DNA of 17,292 nucleotides. Origin: JAHJQQ01 sp032907525 (GTDB lineage Bacteria; Pseudomonadota; Gammaproteobacteria; Thiohalobacterales; Thiohalobacteraceae). The position numbers and the translations under genes were made by a program. The stretch spans positions 1 to 17,292 of the forward strand of contig JAJJPM010000078.1 in NCBI GenBank assembly GCA_032907525.1, given 5' to 3'. Below the pieces are notes generated by a model that was not told the DNA's origin, did no database searches, and saw nothing but the letters and a program-made list of their open reading frames with translations. Shown piece by piece: positions 1 to 6,998 of the stretch. Every line of letters begins with the position of its first letter. The first letter of the stretch is position 1.

Positions 1-66
1 AGGCCCCGCAACGCCGCATGGGCGGTCGAGATGCATTTTGAGATAGGTTCTAGTAAGGATACACGC

Positions 67-1149
67 ATGGATCCGACGGTCGCGGTGACGTTCATTCTCG
101 GTCTGGTGCTGCTCGTCGGCGGCGCCGAGTTCCTGGTGCGCGGCGCGGCGCAGCTCGCCGCCGCGGTCGGCATCTCGCCGCTGATCATCGGTCTGACCGT
201 GGTCGCCTTCGGCACCAGCGCGCCGGAGCTGGCGGTGAGCGTCCGTTCGGCCATGAGCGGCCAGGCCGGTGCGGACATCGCCGTCGGCAACGTGGTCGGC
301 AGCAACATCTTCAACGTGCTGTTCATACTCGGTCTGTCGGCGGCGATCACGCCGCTGGCGGTGTCGCAGCGGCTGGTGCGCGTCGATGTGCCGCTGATGA
401 TCGGCGCGTCGGTGCTCCTGCTGCTGCTGGCGCTGGACGGGAGGATCGGCCGCCTCGATGGCGCACTGCTGTTCGCCGGCATCCTGGCCTATACGCTGTT
501 CGCCATCCTGCAGGGTCGCCGTGAGTCACAGGCGGTCGCAGCCGAATATGCCGGTGAATTCTCGGCCCGTCCGCGCACGCCGGCCGGCTATCTGATCGAT
601 GCGGGTTACATCGTCGGGGGGCTGGCCCTGCTGGTGCTGGGCGCGCACTGGCTGGTCGACGCCGCGGTCGACATCGCGCGCGCCTTCGGGGTGGGCGAAC
701 TGGTGATCGGTCTGACCATCGTGGCTGCCGGGACCTCGCTGCCCGAGGTGGCGACCTCGGTCATGGCGAGCATCAAGGGCGAGCGCGACATCGCCGTCGG
801 CAACGTGGTCGGCAGCAACCTGTTCAACATCCTCTCGGTACTGGGACTGGCCGCGCTGGTCGCGCCCGACGGTGTGAACGTCGCGCCTTCCGCCCTGCAT
901 TTCGACATTCCGATCATGATCGCCGTCGCGTTCGCCTGTCTGCCGATCTTCTTCACCGGCTATGCCATCGCGCGCTGGGAGGGCCTGCTGTTCCTCGGCT
1001 ACTATGCGCTCTACACCGCGTTCCTGGTGGCCGCGGCGGCGAAGTACCCGCAGCTGGAGAGCTTCACGACCGGGATGCTGCTCTTCGTCGCGCCGTTGAC
1101 GGCGCTGACGCTGGGCGTGACGGTGTGGCGGGAATGGCGCAGGCCATAG
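67..1149 (+). CDS. Calcium/sodium antiporter, CaCA family (YrbG-like)
   Basis: Inner-membrane cation exchanger expected to swap Ca2+ for Na+ or H+. The 360-residue protein shows the internal duplication that defines the CaCA superfamily. The first alpha repeat carries GTSAPEL near residue 49 followed by NVVGSNIFN. The second carries GTSLPEV near residue 222 followed by NVVGSNLFN. The acidic residues in these repeats are the family's ion ligands. Hydrophobic helices fill the rest, with a polar loop around residues 155-180. I chose the ATG at 67 because an AAGGAT ribosome site precedes it and the protein then begins directly with the first helix; an in-frame ATG at 31 would add 12 unlikely residues. 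Length matches the family. It converges on purK with a repeat between. Family is certain; exact ion specificity is inferred. Confidence 0.93.
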   Translation: MDPTVAVTFILGLVLLVGGAEFLVRGAAQLAAAVGISPLIIGLTVVAFGTSAPELAVSVRSAMSGQAGADIAVGNVVGSNIFNVLFILGLSAAITPLAVSQRLVRVDVPLMIGASVLLLLLALDGRIGRLDGALLFAGILAYTLFAILQGRRESQAVAAEYAGEFSARPRTPAGYLIDAGYIVGGLALLVLGAHWLVDAAVDIARAFGVGELVIGLTIVAAGTSLPEVATSVMASIKGERDIAVGNVVGSNLFNILSVLGLAALVAPDGVNVAPSALHFDIPIMIAVAFACLPIFFTGYAIARWEGLLFLGYYALYTAFLVAAAAKYPQLESFTTGMLLFVAPLTALTLGVTVWREWRRP

Positions 1150-1202
1150 CCGTTTCCGGCGTTACTGCGGCGCTGCTTAGGACATGACAGGTATCAGATT
1201 CA

Positions 1203-1234
1203 GAAAGGGGACAGACTTAAGTCTGTCCCCTTTC
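1203..1234. repeat. Palindrome copy 1 (GGGACAGA family)
   Basis: A perfect 32-bp palindrome centred on CTTAAG with arms reading GAAAGGGGACAGACTT. It is followed by a pyrimidine-rich run and by an isolated half-copy (AGTCTGTCCCC) at 1254-1264. It lies between the convergent antiporter and purK genes and has no loop beyond the centre. In RNA it would form a strong hairpin followed by pyrimidines, so it could help terminate transcription. That role is inferred. Confidence 0.9.
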
Positions 1235-1332
1235 CTTTCCCTTTCCTATCCCGAGTCTGTCCCCTGACGGCCACGCGATGGCGTGGGGCACACTCGCGAA
1301 GCGCATTGCGGCGCCTGATGCGCTCTACATCT

Positions 1333-2472
1333 TTATGGGCAGGCGGTGGCGCTCAGCGTGGCGAACAGCTGCTCGGCGAGCTCGAAGTTCGCGTCGGCGT
1401 CTTCGCCGAGCACGTTGATGTGCCCCATCTTGCGCCCCGGGCGCGCCTCGCGCTTGCCGTAGAGGTGCAGCTTCGCCTCCGGATGGGCGAACACCTCCTG
1501 CCATCCGGGCTGCGTTTCGCCCCACAGGTCGCCCAGCAGATTGAGCATGGTCACGGGCGTCAGCAGCCGCGCGGACCCCAGCGGCAGACCGCACAGCGCG
1601 CGCACCTGCTGTTCGAACTGCGAGGTGACGCAGGCGTCCAGGCTGAAGTGGCCGCTGTTGTGCGGGCGCGGCGCCATTTCGTTGATCAGCAGCTCGCCGT
1701 CGGTGGTGAAGAAGAATTCCACGGCGAGTACGCCGACGTAGTCCAGCGCCTCGGCGACGCGCCGCGCCATGCCGGTGGCGAGTTCGGCCACGGCCGGGGC
1801 GACGCGGCCGGGCACGCGCGTGGTGTGGAGGATGCCGTTGCGGTGGACGTTCTCGCCGATGGGGTAGAAGGCGGTCTCGCCGTTGGCGCCGCGCGCGAGC
1901 ACCACCGACAGCTCCTGGGCGAGGTCGACCTTCTCCTCCAGCACGCAGGGACGTTCGCCGAGCTGGGCGAAGGCGGCGTGCGCCTGATCGGGGCCGTTCA
2001 CCGCGATCTGGCCCTTGCCGTCGTAGCCCAGGGTGGCGGTCTTCAGCAGCGCGGGCAGGCGCAGGCCGGCCACGGCGGCGGCGAGCTCGGCCTCGCGGTG
2101 GATGGGGAAGAACGGCGCGGTGGCCAGTCCCAGGTCGCGCACGAAGGTCTTCTCGCGGATGCGGTCGCGGGCCACGGCCACGGCGGCCGCACTCGGCCGT
2201 ACCGGGCAGTGCGCGGCCAGAGTCTCCAGGGTGGCGGCCGGCACGTTCTCCCACTCCGTGGTCACGGCGGCGCATTCCGCGCCCATGCGGGCCAGTGCGG
2301 CGGCATCCTGGTAGTCGGCCTGCAGGTGGATATCGGCGACGGCGCCGGCCGGGCTGGCGGGGTCCGGATCCAGGACCATGACCCGATAGCCCATGACCCG
2401 CGCCGCCAGCGCGAACATGCGGCCGAGCTGCCCTCCACCGAGGACACCCAGTGTCGCCCCCGGCAGGATCAC
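1333..2472 (-). CDS. purK: 5-(carboxyamino)imidazole ribonucleotide synthase PurK
   Basis: ATP-grasp ligase that carboxylates aminoimidazole ribonucleotide with bicarbonate and ATP to give N5-CAIR in cytosolic de novo purine synthesis. The 379-residue protein starts with the nucleotide-binding GVLGGGQLGRM motif, has the ATP-grasp loop KTATLGYDGKGQ in the middle, and has the metal/ATP-binding segment LLINEMAPRPHNSGH followed by QFEQQVRA in the C-terminal half. All are PurK hallmarks, and the length is normal. The start codon is GTG at 2472 and overlaps the TGA of purE (GTGA), which implies translational coupling. This purE-purK order supplies N5-CAIR directly to the mutase. Nothing in the protein looks degenerate. 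Confidence 0.97.
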   Translation of the reverse strand: MILPGATLGVLGGGQLGRMFALAARVMGYRVMVLDPDPASPAGAVADIHLQADYQDAAALARMGAECAAVTTEWENVPAATLETLAAHCPVRPSAAAVAVARDRIREKTFVRDLGLATAPFFPIHREAELAAAVAGLRLPALLKTATLGYDGKGQIAVNGPDQAHAAFAQLGERPCVLEEKVDLAQELSVVLARGANGETAFYPIGENVHRNGILHTTRVPGRVAPAVAELATGMARRVAEALDYVGVLAVEFFFTTDGELLINEMAPRPHNSGHFSLDACVTSQFEQQVRALCGLPLGSARLLTPVTMLNLLGDLWGETQPGWQEVFAHPEAKLHLYGKREARPGRKMGHINVLGEDADANFELAEQLFATLSATACP

Positions 2473-2975
2473 GGTTGCGCGGGCTCCGGCGGCAGCTTCA
2501 TGTCCAGCACGGCCTGTTCCTGATCCTTGCGCAGGTGCTCCAGCCGGGCGGCGACGCTACCGTCCCCGACCGCCAGGATCTGGCCCGCGTAGAGCGCGGC
2601 ATTGGCGGCGCCCGCTTCGCCGATGGCGAAGGTCGCGACCGGCACGCCCTTGGGCATCTGCACGATCGACAGCAGGGAGTCCATGCCCTTGAGATAGCGC
2701 GAGGGCACCGGCACGCCCAGCACCGGCACGGTGGTCTTGGCCGCCAGCATGCCCGGCAGATGGGCCGCGCCGCCGGCCCCGGCGATGATGCAGGCCAGTC
2801 CGCGGCTGCGCGCCGTGGCGGCGTAGTCGAACAGCAGGTCGGGGGTGCGGTGGGCCGAGACCACGCGGGTCTCGTAAGCGATGCCGAGCTGCTCCAGCAT
2901 GGCGGCGGCGTGCTGCATGACCTCCCAGTCGCTGCTGCTGCCCATGACCAGCCCGATACGGGGTGTTTTGCTCAT
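2469..2975 (-). CDS. purE: N5-carboxyaminoimidazole ribonucleotide mutase PurE (class I)
   Basis: Cytosolic mutase converting N5-CAIR, the PurK product, to CAIR in purine synthesis. The 168-residue protein has the class I motifs GSSSDWEVM (about residues 12-20), SAHRTPD (catalytic-type His at 42) and GAGGAAHLPGM, with normal length for a bacterial PurE. The ATG at 2975 is chosen because the family N terminus begins just before the first beta strand and an AGAGGG ribosome site lies upstream. The frame stays open to 3215, but that extension reads through palindrome and heptamer repeats and is spurious. It is first gene of a purE-purK operon, divergent from purC across a repeat-filled 446-bp gap. 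Confidence 0.97.
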   Translation of the reverse strand: MSKTPRIGLVMGSSSDWEVMQHAAAMLEQLGIAYETRVVSAHRTPDLLFDYAATARSRGLACIIAGAGGAAHLPGMLAAKTTVPVLGVPVPSRYLKGMDSLLSIVQMPKGVPVATFAIGEAGAANAALYAGQILAVGDGSVAARLEHLRKDQEQAVLDMKLPPEPAQP

Positions 2976-3021
2976 GTTTCTGGTGCCCTCTGCCGGGTCC
3001 GCCAGGCCGCGGAAACGGCGG

Positions 3022-3027
3022 ATTCTA
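3022..3027 (-). promoter_or_regulatory. Candidate -10 element of purEK
   Basis: TAGAAT on the minus strand matches five of six -10 consensus bases and lies about 47 bp before the purE start. The place for a -35 hexamer, 17 bp further upstream, is occupied by the GTGAGGG heptamer array, so no -35 consensus is visible. Confidence 0.5.
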
Positions 3028-3035
3028 GCAGATAT

Positions 3036-3078
3036 GGAGTGAGGAGTGAGGGGTGAGGGGTGAGGGGTGAGGTGAGGG
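3036..3078. repeat. GTGAGGR heptamer array, purE side
   Basis: About six head-to-tail units reading GTGAGGA or GTGAGGG on the plus strand, one of them shortened to five bases (3067-3071). This is the reverse complement of the array at 3331-3372 but more degenerate. It begins eight bases upstream of the purE -10. Confidence 0.88.
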
Positions 3079-3081
3079 AGA

Positions 3082-3109
3082 AGGGGGACAGACTTAAGTC
3101 TGTCCCCCT
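3082..3109. repeat. Palindrome copy 2
   Basis: A perfect 28-bp palindrome with five G/C pairs outside the ACAGACTT arms, centred at 3095/3096. It lies in the divergent purE/purC gap and forms an inverted pair with copy 3. Confidence 0.92.
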
Positions 3110-3302
3110 GAAATACCCCGTCCCCTGAAATAGTCTGCCTCCGGAAATCGTGTCCCCGGGAATCGAACCCGTTTTCAGCCACGGAAGCACACGGAAAGAC
3201 ATGGGGCAGTTCCACCGGCAGTCCCCCCGCTCGTGACCGCAGCTTGGGTGAATGGCATTTATATTTTTGATTTCAAATGCTTTTCGGTGCGATTCCGTGG
3301 CC

Positions 3303-3328
3303 AGGGGACAGACTTAAGTCTGTCCCCT
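3303..3328. repeat. Palindrome copy 3
   Basis: A perfect 26-bp palindrome of the same family, centred at 3315/3316, directly after TTCCGTGGCC and directly before the TCCTCAC array. Confidence 0.92.
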
Positions 3329-3330
3329 TC

Positions 3331-3372
3331 TCCTCACTCCTCACTCCTCACTCCTCACTCCTCACTCCTCAC
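3331..3372. repeat. TCCTCAC array, six perfect copies
   Basis: Six exact tandem TCCTCAC units fill 42 bp and end eight bases before the purC -10 (TACAAT). Perfect copies suggest a recent expansion or slippage-prone tract. Two further units run off the window end at 17279-17292. Confidence 0.95.
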
Positions 3373-3380
3373 GCCTGCGC

Positions 3381-3386
3381 TACAAT
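3381..3386 (+). promoter_or_regulatory. Candidate -10 element of purC
   Basis: TACAAT matches five of six -10 consensus bases, 36 bp before the purC start. The -35 position (about 3358-3363) lies inside the TCCTCAC array and has no TTGACA-like sequence, mirroring the purE side. Confidence 0.5.
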
Positions 3387-3421
3387 GCCCTGCTTCCAAA
3401 CCCAGCCCCCGGAGCCGCGGC

Positions 3422-4312
3422 ATGCAAGCCTCCCTGTACGAGTCCGATCTGAAGAGCCTTCCCCTGATCTATCGCGGCAAGGTGCGCGACGTGTACGGGG
3501 TGGGCGGGGACAGGCTGCTGATCGTCACCACCGACCGGCTGTCGGCCTTCGACGTGATCCTGCCCGAGCCCATCCCCGGCAAGGGGGCGGTGCTGACGGC
3601 GGTGTCCAATTTCTGGTTCGCCCGCATGCGCCCCATCGTGCCCAACCACCTGGTCGATGTGCCGCTGGAGCAGGTGCTGCCCGATGCGGCCGAGCGCGCC
3701 CAGGTCGAGGGCCGCGCCATTGTCGTGCGCAAGCTGAAGGCGCTGCCGGTCGAGGCCATCGTGCGCGGCTATCTGATCGGCTCGGGGTGGAAGGACTACC
3801 AGAAGACCGGCGCGGTGTGCGGTATCCCGCTGCCGGCCGGCCTGGCGCTGGCCGACCGCCTGCCCGAGCCGATCTTCACGCCGTCGACCAAGGCCGAGCT
3901 CGGCACCCATGACGAGAACATCGATTTCGCCCAGGCCGAGAAGCTGCTCGGCGCCGACATCGCCGCGCAGGTGCGCGACATCAGTCTGCGCATCTACGAA
4001 GACGCCGCGGCCTATGCGCTGGAGCGCGGCATCATCATCGCCGACACCAAGTTCGAGTTCGGCCTGGACGAGAACGGCCGGGTGGTGCTGATCGACGAGG
4101 CGCTGACGCCGGATTCCTCGCGCTTCTGGCCGGTGGACCAGTACCGGCCGGGCGTCAGCCCACCGAGTTTCGACAAGCAGTTCGTGCGCGACTATCTGGA
4201 AACGCTGGACTGGGACAAGACCCCGCCCGGACCGAGACTGCCCGCCGAGATCATCGCGAAGACCGCCGAGAAGTACCGCGAGGCGCAGCGCCGCCTGACC
4301 GGCGTCTCCTGA
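3422..4312 (+). CDS. purC: Phosphoribosylaminoimidazole-succinocarboxamide synthase PurC
   Basis: SAICAR synthetase, the ATP-dependent ligase joining aspartate to CAIR, the step just after PurE. The protein is 296 residues, the long form common in several proteobacterial groups and longer than the roughly 237-residue E. coli enzyme. Visible signatures are the N-terminal phosphate-binding YRGKVRDVYG (17-26), LGTHDENIDF in the middle, IIADTKFEFG, and the C-terminal DEALTPDSSRFWP. I place the start at 3422 because MQASLYESDL matches the usual N terminus and GGAG precedes it; an upstream open extension to 3233 reads through repeats. It is divergent from purEK, so three consecutive purine steps share one intergenic control region. 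Confidence 0.97.
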   Translation: MQASLYESDLKSLPLIYRGKVRDVYGVGGDRLLIVTTDRLSAFDVILPEPIPGKGAVLTAVSNFWFARMRPIVPNHLVDVPLEQVLPDAAERAQVEGRAIVVRKLKALPVEAIVRGYLIGSGWKDYQKTGAVCGIPLPAGLALADRLPEPIFTPSTKAELGTHDENIDFAQAEKLLGADIAAQVRDISLRIYEDAAAYALERGIIIADTKFEFGLDENGRVVLIDEALTPDSSRFWPVDQYRPGVSPPSFDKQFVRDYLETLDWDKTPPGPRLPAEIIAKTAEKYREAQRRLTGVS

Positions 4313-4349
4313 GCCGGGCTCCCCGGAGGGCCGCCGCCGGCATTTTTCC

Positions 4350-4378
4350 GCCGGCCGCATCGGTCATACCCGGCCGGC
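4350..4378. other. Hairpin after purC
   Basis: GCCGGCCG (4350-4357) pairs perfectly with CGGCCGGC (4371-4378) across a 13-nt loop, about 40 bp past the purC stop. There is no T run, so at most it is a weak or Rho-assisted terminator. Confidence 0.3.
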
Positions 4379-4394
4379 CACCCGGCGGCCTTTG

Positions 4395-4404
4395 TCTATA
4401 GTTA
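4395..4404 (+). promoter_or_regulatory. SigmaS-like -10 upstream of the cyclopropane synthase
   Basis: TCTATAGTTA matches nine of ten positions of the sigmaS extended -10 consensus KCTATACTTA, including the diagnostic C before TATA. The -35 region is GC-rich and featureless, as sigmaS promoters often are. Start of transcription would be near 4410, giving a leader of about 50 nt before 4461. E. coli cfa has a sigmaS promoter, which makes this site biologically sensible. Confidence 0.5.
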
Positions 4405-4460
4405 CCCCTGACAGATGGAACGGCGCGGCCTGGCCGCGCCGGGACGATGGAGGGGTAGCT

Positions 4461-5768
4461 ATGCCGTCACACAAGCTCCTGCACAAATCCCTGGATGAAT
4501 TCACGACCGCCCCCGTCGCGGCGCCGGCCGAAGCGGGGCGCAGGCTGCTGGATGTCCTGTTGCGCGGCTACGACGGCCCGGTCGCCGTCCGGCTGTGGGA
4601 CGGCAGTTATGCGCGCGGGGGTGCCGACGCACCGGCCACGCTGAGCTTCCGCCGGCCGGACCCGCTGCGCGACCTGATCCTGCACGGCGATCTCGTGCGC
4701 CTGGGCGAGGCCTACGTGCTGGGCGCGGTCGAGGTCGACGGCCGCATGGACATCGCCTTCGACATCGCCGATTTCCTCGAGCGGCGCCGGCTCCCCTGGC
4801 CGGAACGGCTGCGGCTGATGTCCATCGCCCTGCGGTTGCCGCGCACGGCGTCCCGCGCGCCGCTGAAGGAGACCCGGGCCGACGGGGCGGCGCGCGCCAA
4901 CAGCCGGGCGAGCATCGCCCATCACTACGACGTCTCCAACGACTTCTACCGCCTGTGGCTCGATCCCGAGATGGTGTATTCCTGCGCGTATTTCCGCGAC
5001 GCCGCGCAACCGCTGGCTGAGGCGCAGCGGGACAAGCTCGATTACATCTGCCGCAAGCTGCGCCTCGAGCCGGGACAGCGCCTGCTGGACATCGGCTGCG
5101 GCTGGGGTGCGCTGGCGCTGTGGGCGGCGCGGAATTACGGCGTCGATGTGCACGGCATCACGCTGAGCGAGCAGCAGTGCGCCCATGCGCGCGATCGCGT
5201 CGCGCGCGAGGGCTTCGCCGGGCGCGTGCGCATCGAACTGCGGGATTATCGCGACCTTCCGCACGATGCCCGCTACGACCGCGTCGTCAGCGTGGGCATG
5301 TTCGAGCACATCGGCGTGAAGAATTTCCCCGTGTACTTCGGTGCCGTGAAGCGCAGGCTGGCGCCCGGCGGGCTGTTCCTCAATCACGGCATCACCAACG
5401 ACAGCGGCTGGGTGAACTGCGCCAGCCAGCGCTTCATCAACCGCTATGTCTTCCCGGATGGCGAACTCACCCGCGTGAGCACGGTCCAAGCGGCCATGGA
5501 GCAGGCGGGCTTCGAGATCCTCGACGTCGAGGGTCTGCGTCCGCACTACGCCATGACGCTCCGGCACTGGCTGCAGGCGCTCGAGGCCAACCGCGAGCAT
5601 GCCGACGCCGTCGCCGGCGCCATCGTGCGGCGCATCTGGCGCCTGTACATGGCCGGTTCGGCGCATTACTTCGATCAGGGCGGCCTGGGCGTGTATCAGA
5701 TCCTGGCGGGGCACCAGCACGCGCGGCAGCCGCTGCCGCTGCGGCGCGACGATCTGTATCATGCCTGA
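4461..5768 (+). CDS. Cyclopropane-fatty-acyl-phospholipid synthase family protein
   Basis: SAM-dependent methyltransferase expected to add a methylene across double bonds of membrane phospholipid acyl chains. The protein has 435 residues. After a divergent lipid-binding N domain come NSRASIAHHYDVSNDFY, YSCAYF (C175, matching the bicarbonate-site Cys of E. coli Cfa), SAM motif LLDIGCGWGAL (about 210-220), FEHIG (E282), NHGI (H309) and HYAMTLRHW. Near the C terminus the family's Cys (AGCAxxF-like) is replaced by Ser: MAGSAHYF, S400. ATG at 4461 is chosen for the GGAGGGG ribosome site; a TTG at 4392 would place the start inside the promoter. Family is sure; whether it makes cyclopropanes or another methyl product is not. 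Confidence 0.92.
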   Translation: MPSHKLLHKSLDEFTTAPVAAPAEAGRRLLDVLLRGYDGPVAVRLWDGSYARGGADAPATLSFRRPDPLRDLILHGDLVRLGEAYVLGAVEVDGRMDIAFDIADFLERRRLPWPERLRLMSIALRLPRTASRAPLKETRADGAARANSRASIAHHYDVSNDFYRLWLDPEMVYSCAYFRDAAQPLAEAQRDKLDYICRKLRLEPGQRLLDIGCGWGALALWAARNYGVDVHGITLSEQQCAHARDRVAREGFAGRVRIELRDYRDLPHDARYDRVVSVGMFEHIGVKNFPVYFGAVKRRLAPGGLFLNHGITNDSGWVNCASQRFINRYVFPDGELTRVSTVQAAMEQAGFEILDVEGLRPHYAMTLRHWLQALEANREHADAVAGAIVRRIWRLYMAGSAHYFDQGGLGVYQILAGHQHARQPLPLRRDDLYHA

Positions 5769-5790
5769 GGATGGCGTTCACATACCGCCG

Positions 5791-5898
5791 CGACAGGCCG
5801 TCCTCACATGGCGGCAGGGCGCCGTGAATACGTCCCTGTAGGCTTGACGGCGGCGTCCATGCCGCCGACACCTGCCGCCATATGAGGACGGCCTGTCG
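5791..5898. repeat. 108-bp inverted-repeat element after the cyclopropane synthase
   Basis: Two 28-bp arms (5791-5818 and 5871-5898) are reverse complements with a single mismatch, around a 52-nt loop. The loop contains a smaller hairpin GGCGGC-GTCCAT-GCCGCC and a CAGGG/CCCTG pair at its left edge, so the RNA could fold into a cloverleaf-like shape. Phrases such as GTGAATACGTCCCTGTAGGC and GGCGGCGTCCATGCCGCC resemble dispersed intergenic repeats I know from other gammaproteobacteria. It starts 22 bp after the stop codon and ends 35 bp before the DUF302 start, so it may insulate the two genes. Confidence 0.85.
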
Positions 5899-5933
5899 TA
5901 CGTCATTGGACGAATTTGTCACAGGAGCATGCG

Positions 5934-6323
5934 ATGTACGGTTTCAACGTGAAGGTGAAGGAAGGTTTCGATCAGGCGGTGCAGCGCGTCACCGAGGAAC
6001 TGCAGAAGGAGGGCTTCGGCGTGCTGACCGAGATCGACGTCAAGGCGACGCTGAAGAAGAAGCTCGACATCGACCAGCGCCCCTACAAGATCCTCGGCGC
6101 CTGCAATCCGAAGCTCGCCCACCAGGCGCTCAGCGCCGACCCCGATATCGGGCTGCTGCTGCCCTGCAACGTGGTGGTCCGCGAGGAGGCGGACGGCTCG
6201 GTCACGGTCGCCTTCATGGACCCCGCCGCCGTGCTGAAGCTGGTGGAAAAAGAAGGTGTTGCGGAACTCGCCCAGGAGGTGCGCGGACGCCTGCAGCGGG
6301 TCGGTGCGGCACTCGCCGCGTGA
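5934..6323 (+). CDS. DUF302 family protein
   Basis: Small soluble protein of 129 residues without a signal peptide. It matches the DUF302 fold pattern: an early FNVKVKEGFDQAVQRVTEELQ strand-helix, then GFGVLTEIDVKATLKKKL, then YKILGACNPKLAHQALSADPDIGLLLPCNVVVRE, and a late VAFMDPAAVLKLV. The family is widespread and its biochemical role is not established; members are often found beside redox and sulfur-metabolism genes. The ATG at 5934 has an AGGAG site seven bases upstream, preferred over a TTG at 5916. Two cysteines lie in the GAC and PCN segments. It is separated from the lipid gene by the inverted-repeat element, so it probably has its own transcript, perhaps with the next gene. Confidence 0.9.
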   Translation: MYGFNVKVKEGFDQAVQRVTEELQKEGFGVLTEIDVKATLKKKLDIDQRPYKILGACNPKLAHQALSADPDIGLLLPCNVVVREEADGSVTVAFMDPAAVLKLVEKEGVAELAQEVRGRLQRVGAALAA

Positions 6324-6428
6324 GGGGCGGCACCCCCGCGCGGCGCGCGGTTTCACGGCGCGGCGGTCTGGCGTAGTATCCGGGAGGTCATTCGTCGCTT
6401 GATCAGGCGCGGCTTCGGGAGAACGCCC

Positions 6429-6764
6429 ATGAACCTGCCCAAGTTGTCACTCTTTCCCTTCATGGACGCGGCGGAGCCGCTCGGCAAGCGCGCGCCCGCC
6501 GTGGACGAGAACGGCAAGGCGCTGTCCGATTTCATGATGATCATCCCGGGTCTGCGCGACAAGCCGCAGATGCTCATCCAGCAGACTCTGTACGACATCC
6601 ATTCCGCGCTCGCCTGTTTTCAGCACGCGGTGGTGTTCGCCGAACTGAATCTCAGGCTGAACCTGCTGTGGGTCTCCATCCGGCCCATCATGGGCATCCG
6701 CTTCGAGATCGCCAGCGCCGTGCAGCTGCGCGTGCCGGATGCGCGGCTGGTGTCGCACATCTAG
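6429..6764 (+). CDS. Unrecognised 111-residue protein
   Basis: I do not recognise a family. The protein starts at ATG 6429 with GGGAGA six bases upstream; a TTG at 6399 would add ten residues without support. Features visible: no clear signal peptide or membrane helix at the N terminus, a polar N-terminal third (MDAAEPLGKRAPAVDENGK), then a helical stretch DKPQMLIQQTLYDIHSALACFQHAVVF with one Cys, then a hydrophobic NLLWVSIRPIMGIRFEIASAV with charged residues. Codon use resembles the neighbours and the reading frame is clean with a good ribosome site, so I take it as real. It follows the DUF302 gene by 105 bp and may be cotranscribed. Downstream begins a repeat-rich convergent gap. Confidence 0.72.
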   Translation: MNLPKLSLFPFMDAAEPLGKRAPAVDENGKALSDFMMIIPGLRDKPQMLIQQTLYDIHSALACFQHAVVFAELNLRLNLLWVSIRPIMGIRFEIASAVQLRVPDARLVSHI

Positions 6765-6802
6765 GAAGTCCCCGATGGCCCATCATGCCGGGGCCATGCG
6801 CG

Positions 6803-6830
6803 ATAGGGACAGACTTAAGTCTGTCCCTAT
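6803..6830. repeat. Palindrome copy 4
   Basis: A perfect 28-bp palindrome with ATAGGGACAGACTT arms. It is preceded by GCGCGA and followed by ATAACGGTCCA, flanks that copy 5 shares, so the two are a direct duplication 144 bp apart. Confidence 0.92.
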
Positions 6831-6845
6831 AACGGTCCACAGCGT

Positions 6846-6880
6846 GTAGCCTGGATTGCGCCGCGCTCCATCCGGGCTAC
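6846..6880. repeat. GTAGCC...GGCTAC hairpin repeat
   Basis: GTAGCCTGGAT pairs with ATCCGGGCTAC with one mismatch around a GC loop. The sequence resembles the GTAGCCCGGATGGAGC-type dispersed repeat common in gammaproteobacterial intergenic DNA, here in reverse orientation. Confidence 0.7.
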
Positions 6881-6897
6881 GCGACCCGGGGTGCCGC

Positions 6898-6927
6898 GGT
6901 GCGTCGCTGGCGCCGACGCACCCTACG
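6898..6927. repeat. GGTGCGTC hairpin repeat, copy A
   Basis: GGTGCGTCG (6898-6906) pairs perfectly with CGACGCACC (6914-6922), loop of seven, followed by CTACG. It is a diverged member of the family at 6999-7030 and 12061-12139. Confidence 0.8.
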
Positions 6928-6948
6928 ACTCTCAGTCCATCGCGCGAC

Positions 6949-6972
6949 GGGGACAGACTTAAGTCTGTCCCC
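6949..6972. repeat. Palindrome copy 5
   Basis: A perfect 24-bp palindrome with GGGGACAGACTT arms, followed by ATAACGGTCCA as at copy 4. It sits between convergent genes (end of the 111-residue protein and end of the Dnr-like regulator). Confidence 0.92.
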
Positions 6973-6998
6973 ATAACGGTCCAAAATGACCGCCCCCT

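Larger units (their letters stand above)
3036..3372. repeat. Inverted duplication of a composite repeat in the purE/purC gap
   Basis: The gap holds two mirror-image copies of the same module. The left half, outside to inside, is a GTGAGGG heptamer array (3036-3078), a palindrome (3082-3109) and a CCACGGAAGCACACGGAAA motif (about 3179-3198). The right half, inside to outside, is TTTCGGTGCGATTCCGTGG (3282-3300), a palindrome (3303-3328) and a TCCTCAC array (3331-3372). Between palindrome and heptamers both copies carry a short TTCTCC-like linker. Degenerate palindrome halves (GTCCCCTGAAATA, GTGTCCCCGGG) sit at 3119-3159. The centre, 3205-3281, is unique and AT-richer. No gene is supported here. 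Confidence 0.85.

Noticed and set aside
1306..2523. 405-codon plus-strand frame over purK
   Set aside because: Antisense shadow of purK with biased composition and no motifs.
3153..3168. tRNA T-arm-like sequence on the minus strand (GGTTCGATTCCCG)
   Set aside because: No acceptor stem, anticodon arm or CCA end around it; it lies in degenerate palindrome remnants.
3036..3372. CRISPR array
   Set aside because: Heptamer units are contiguous without spacers, and there are no cas genes.
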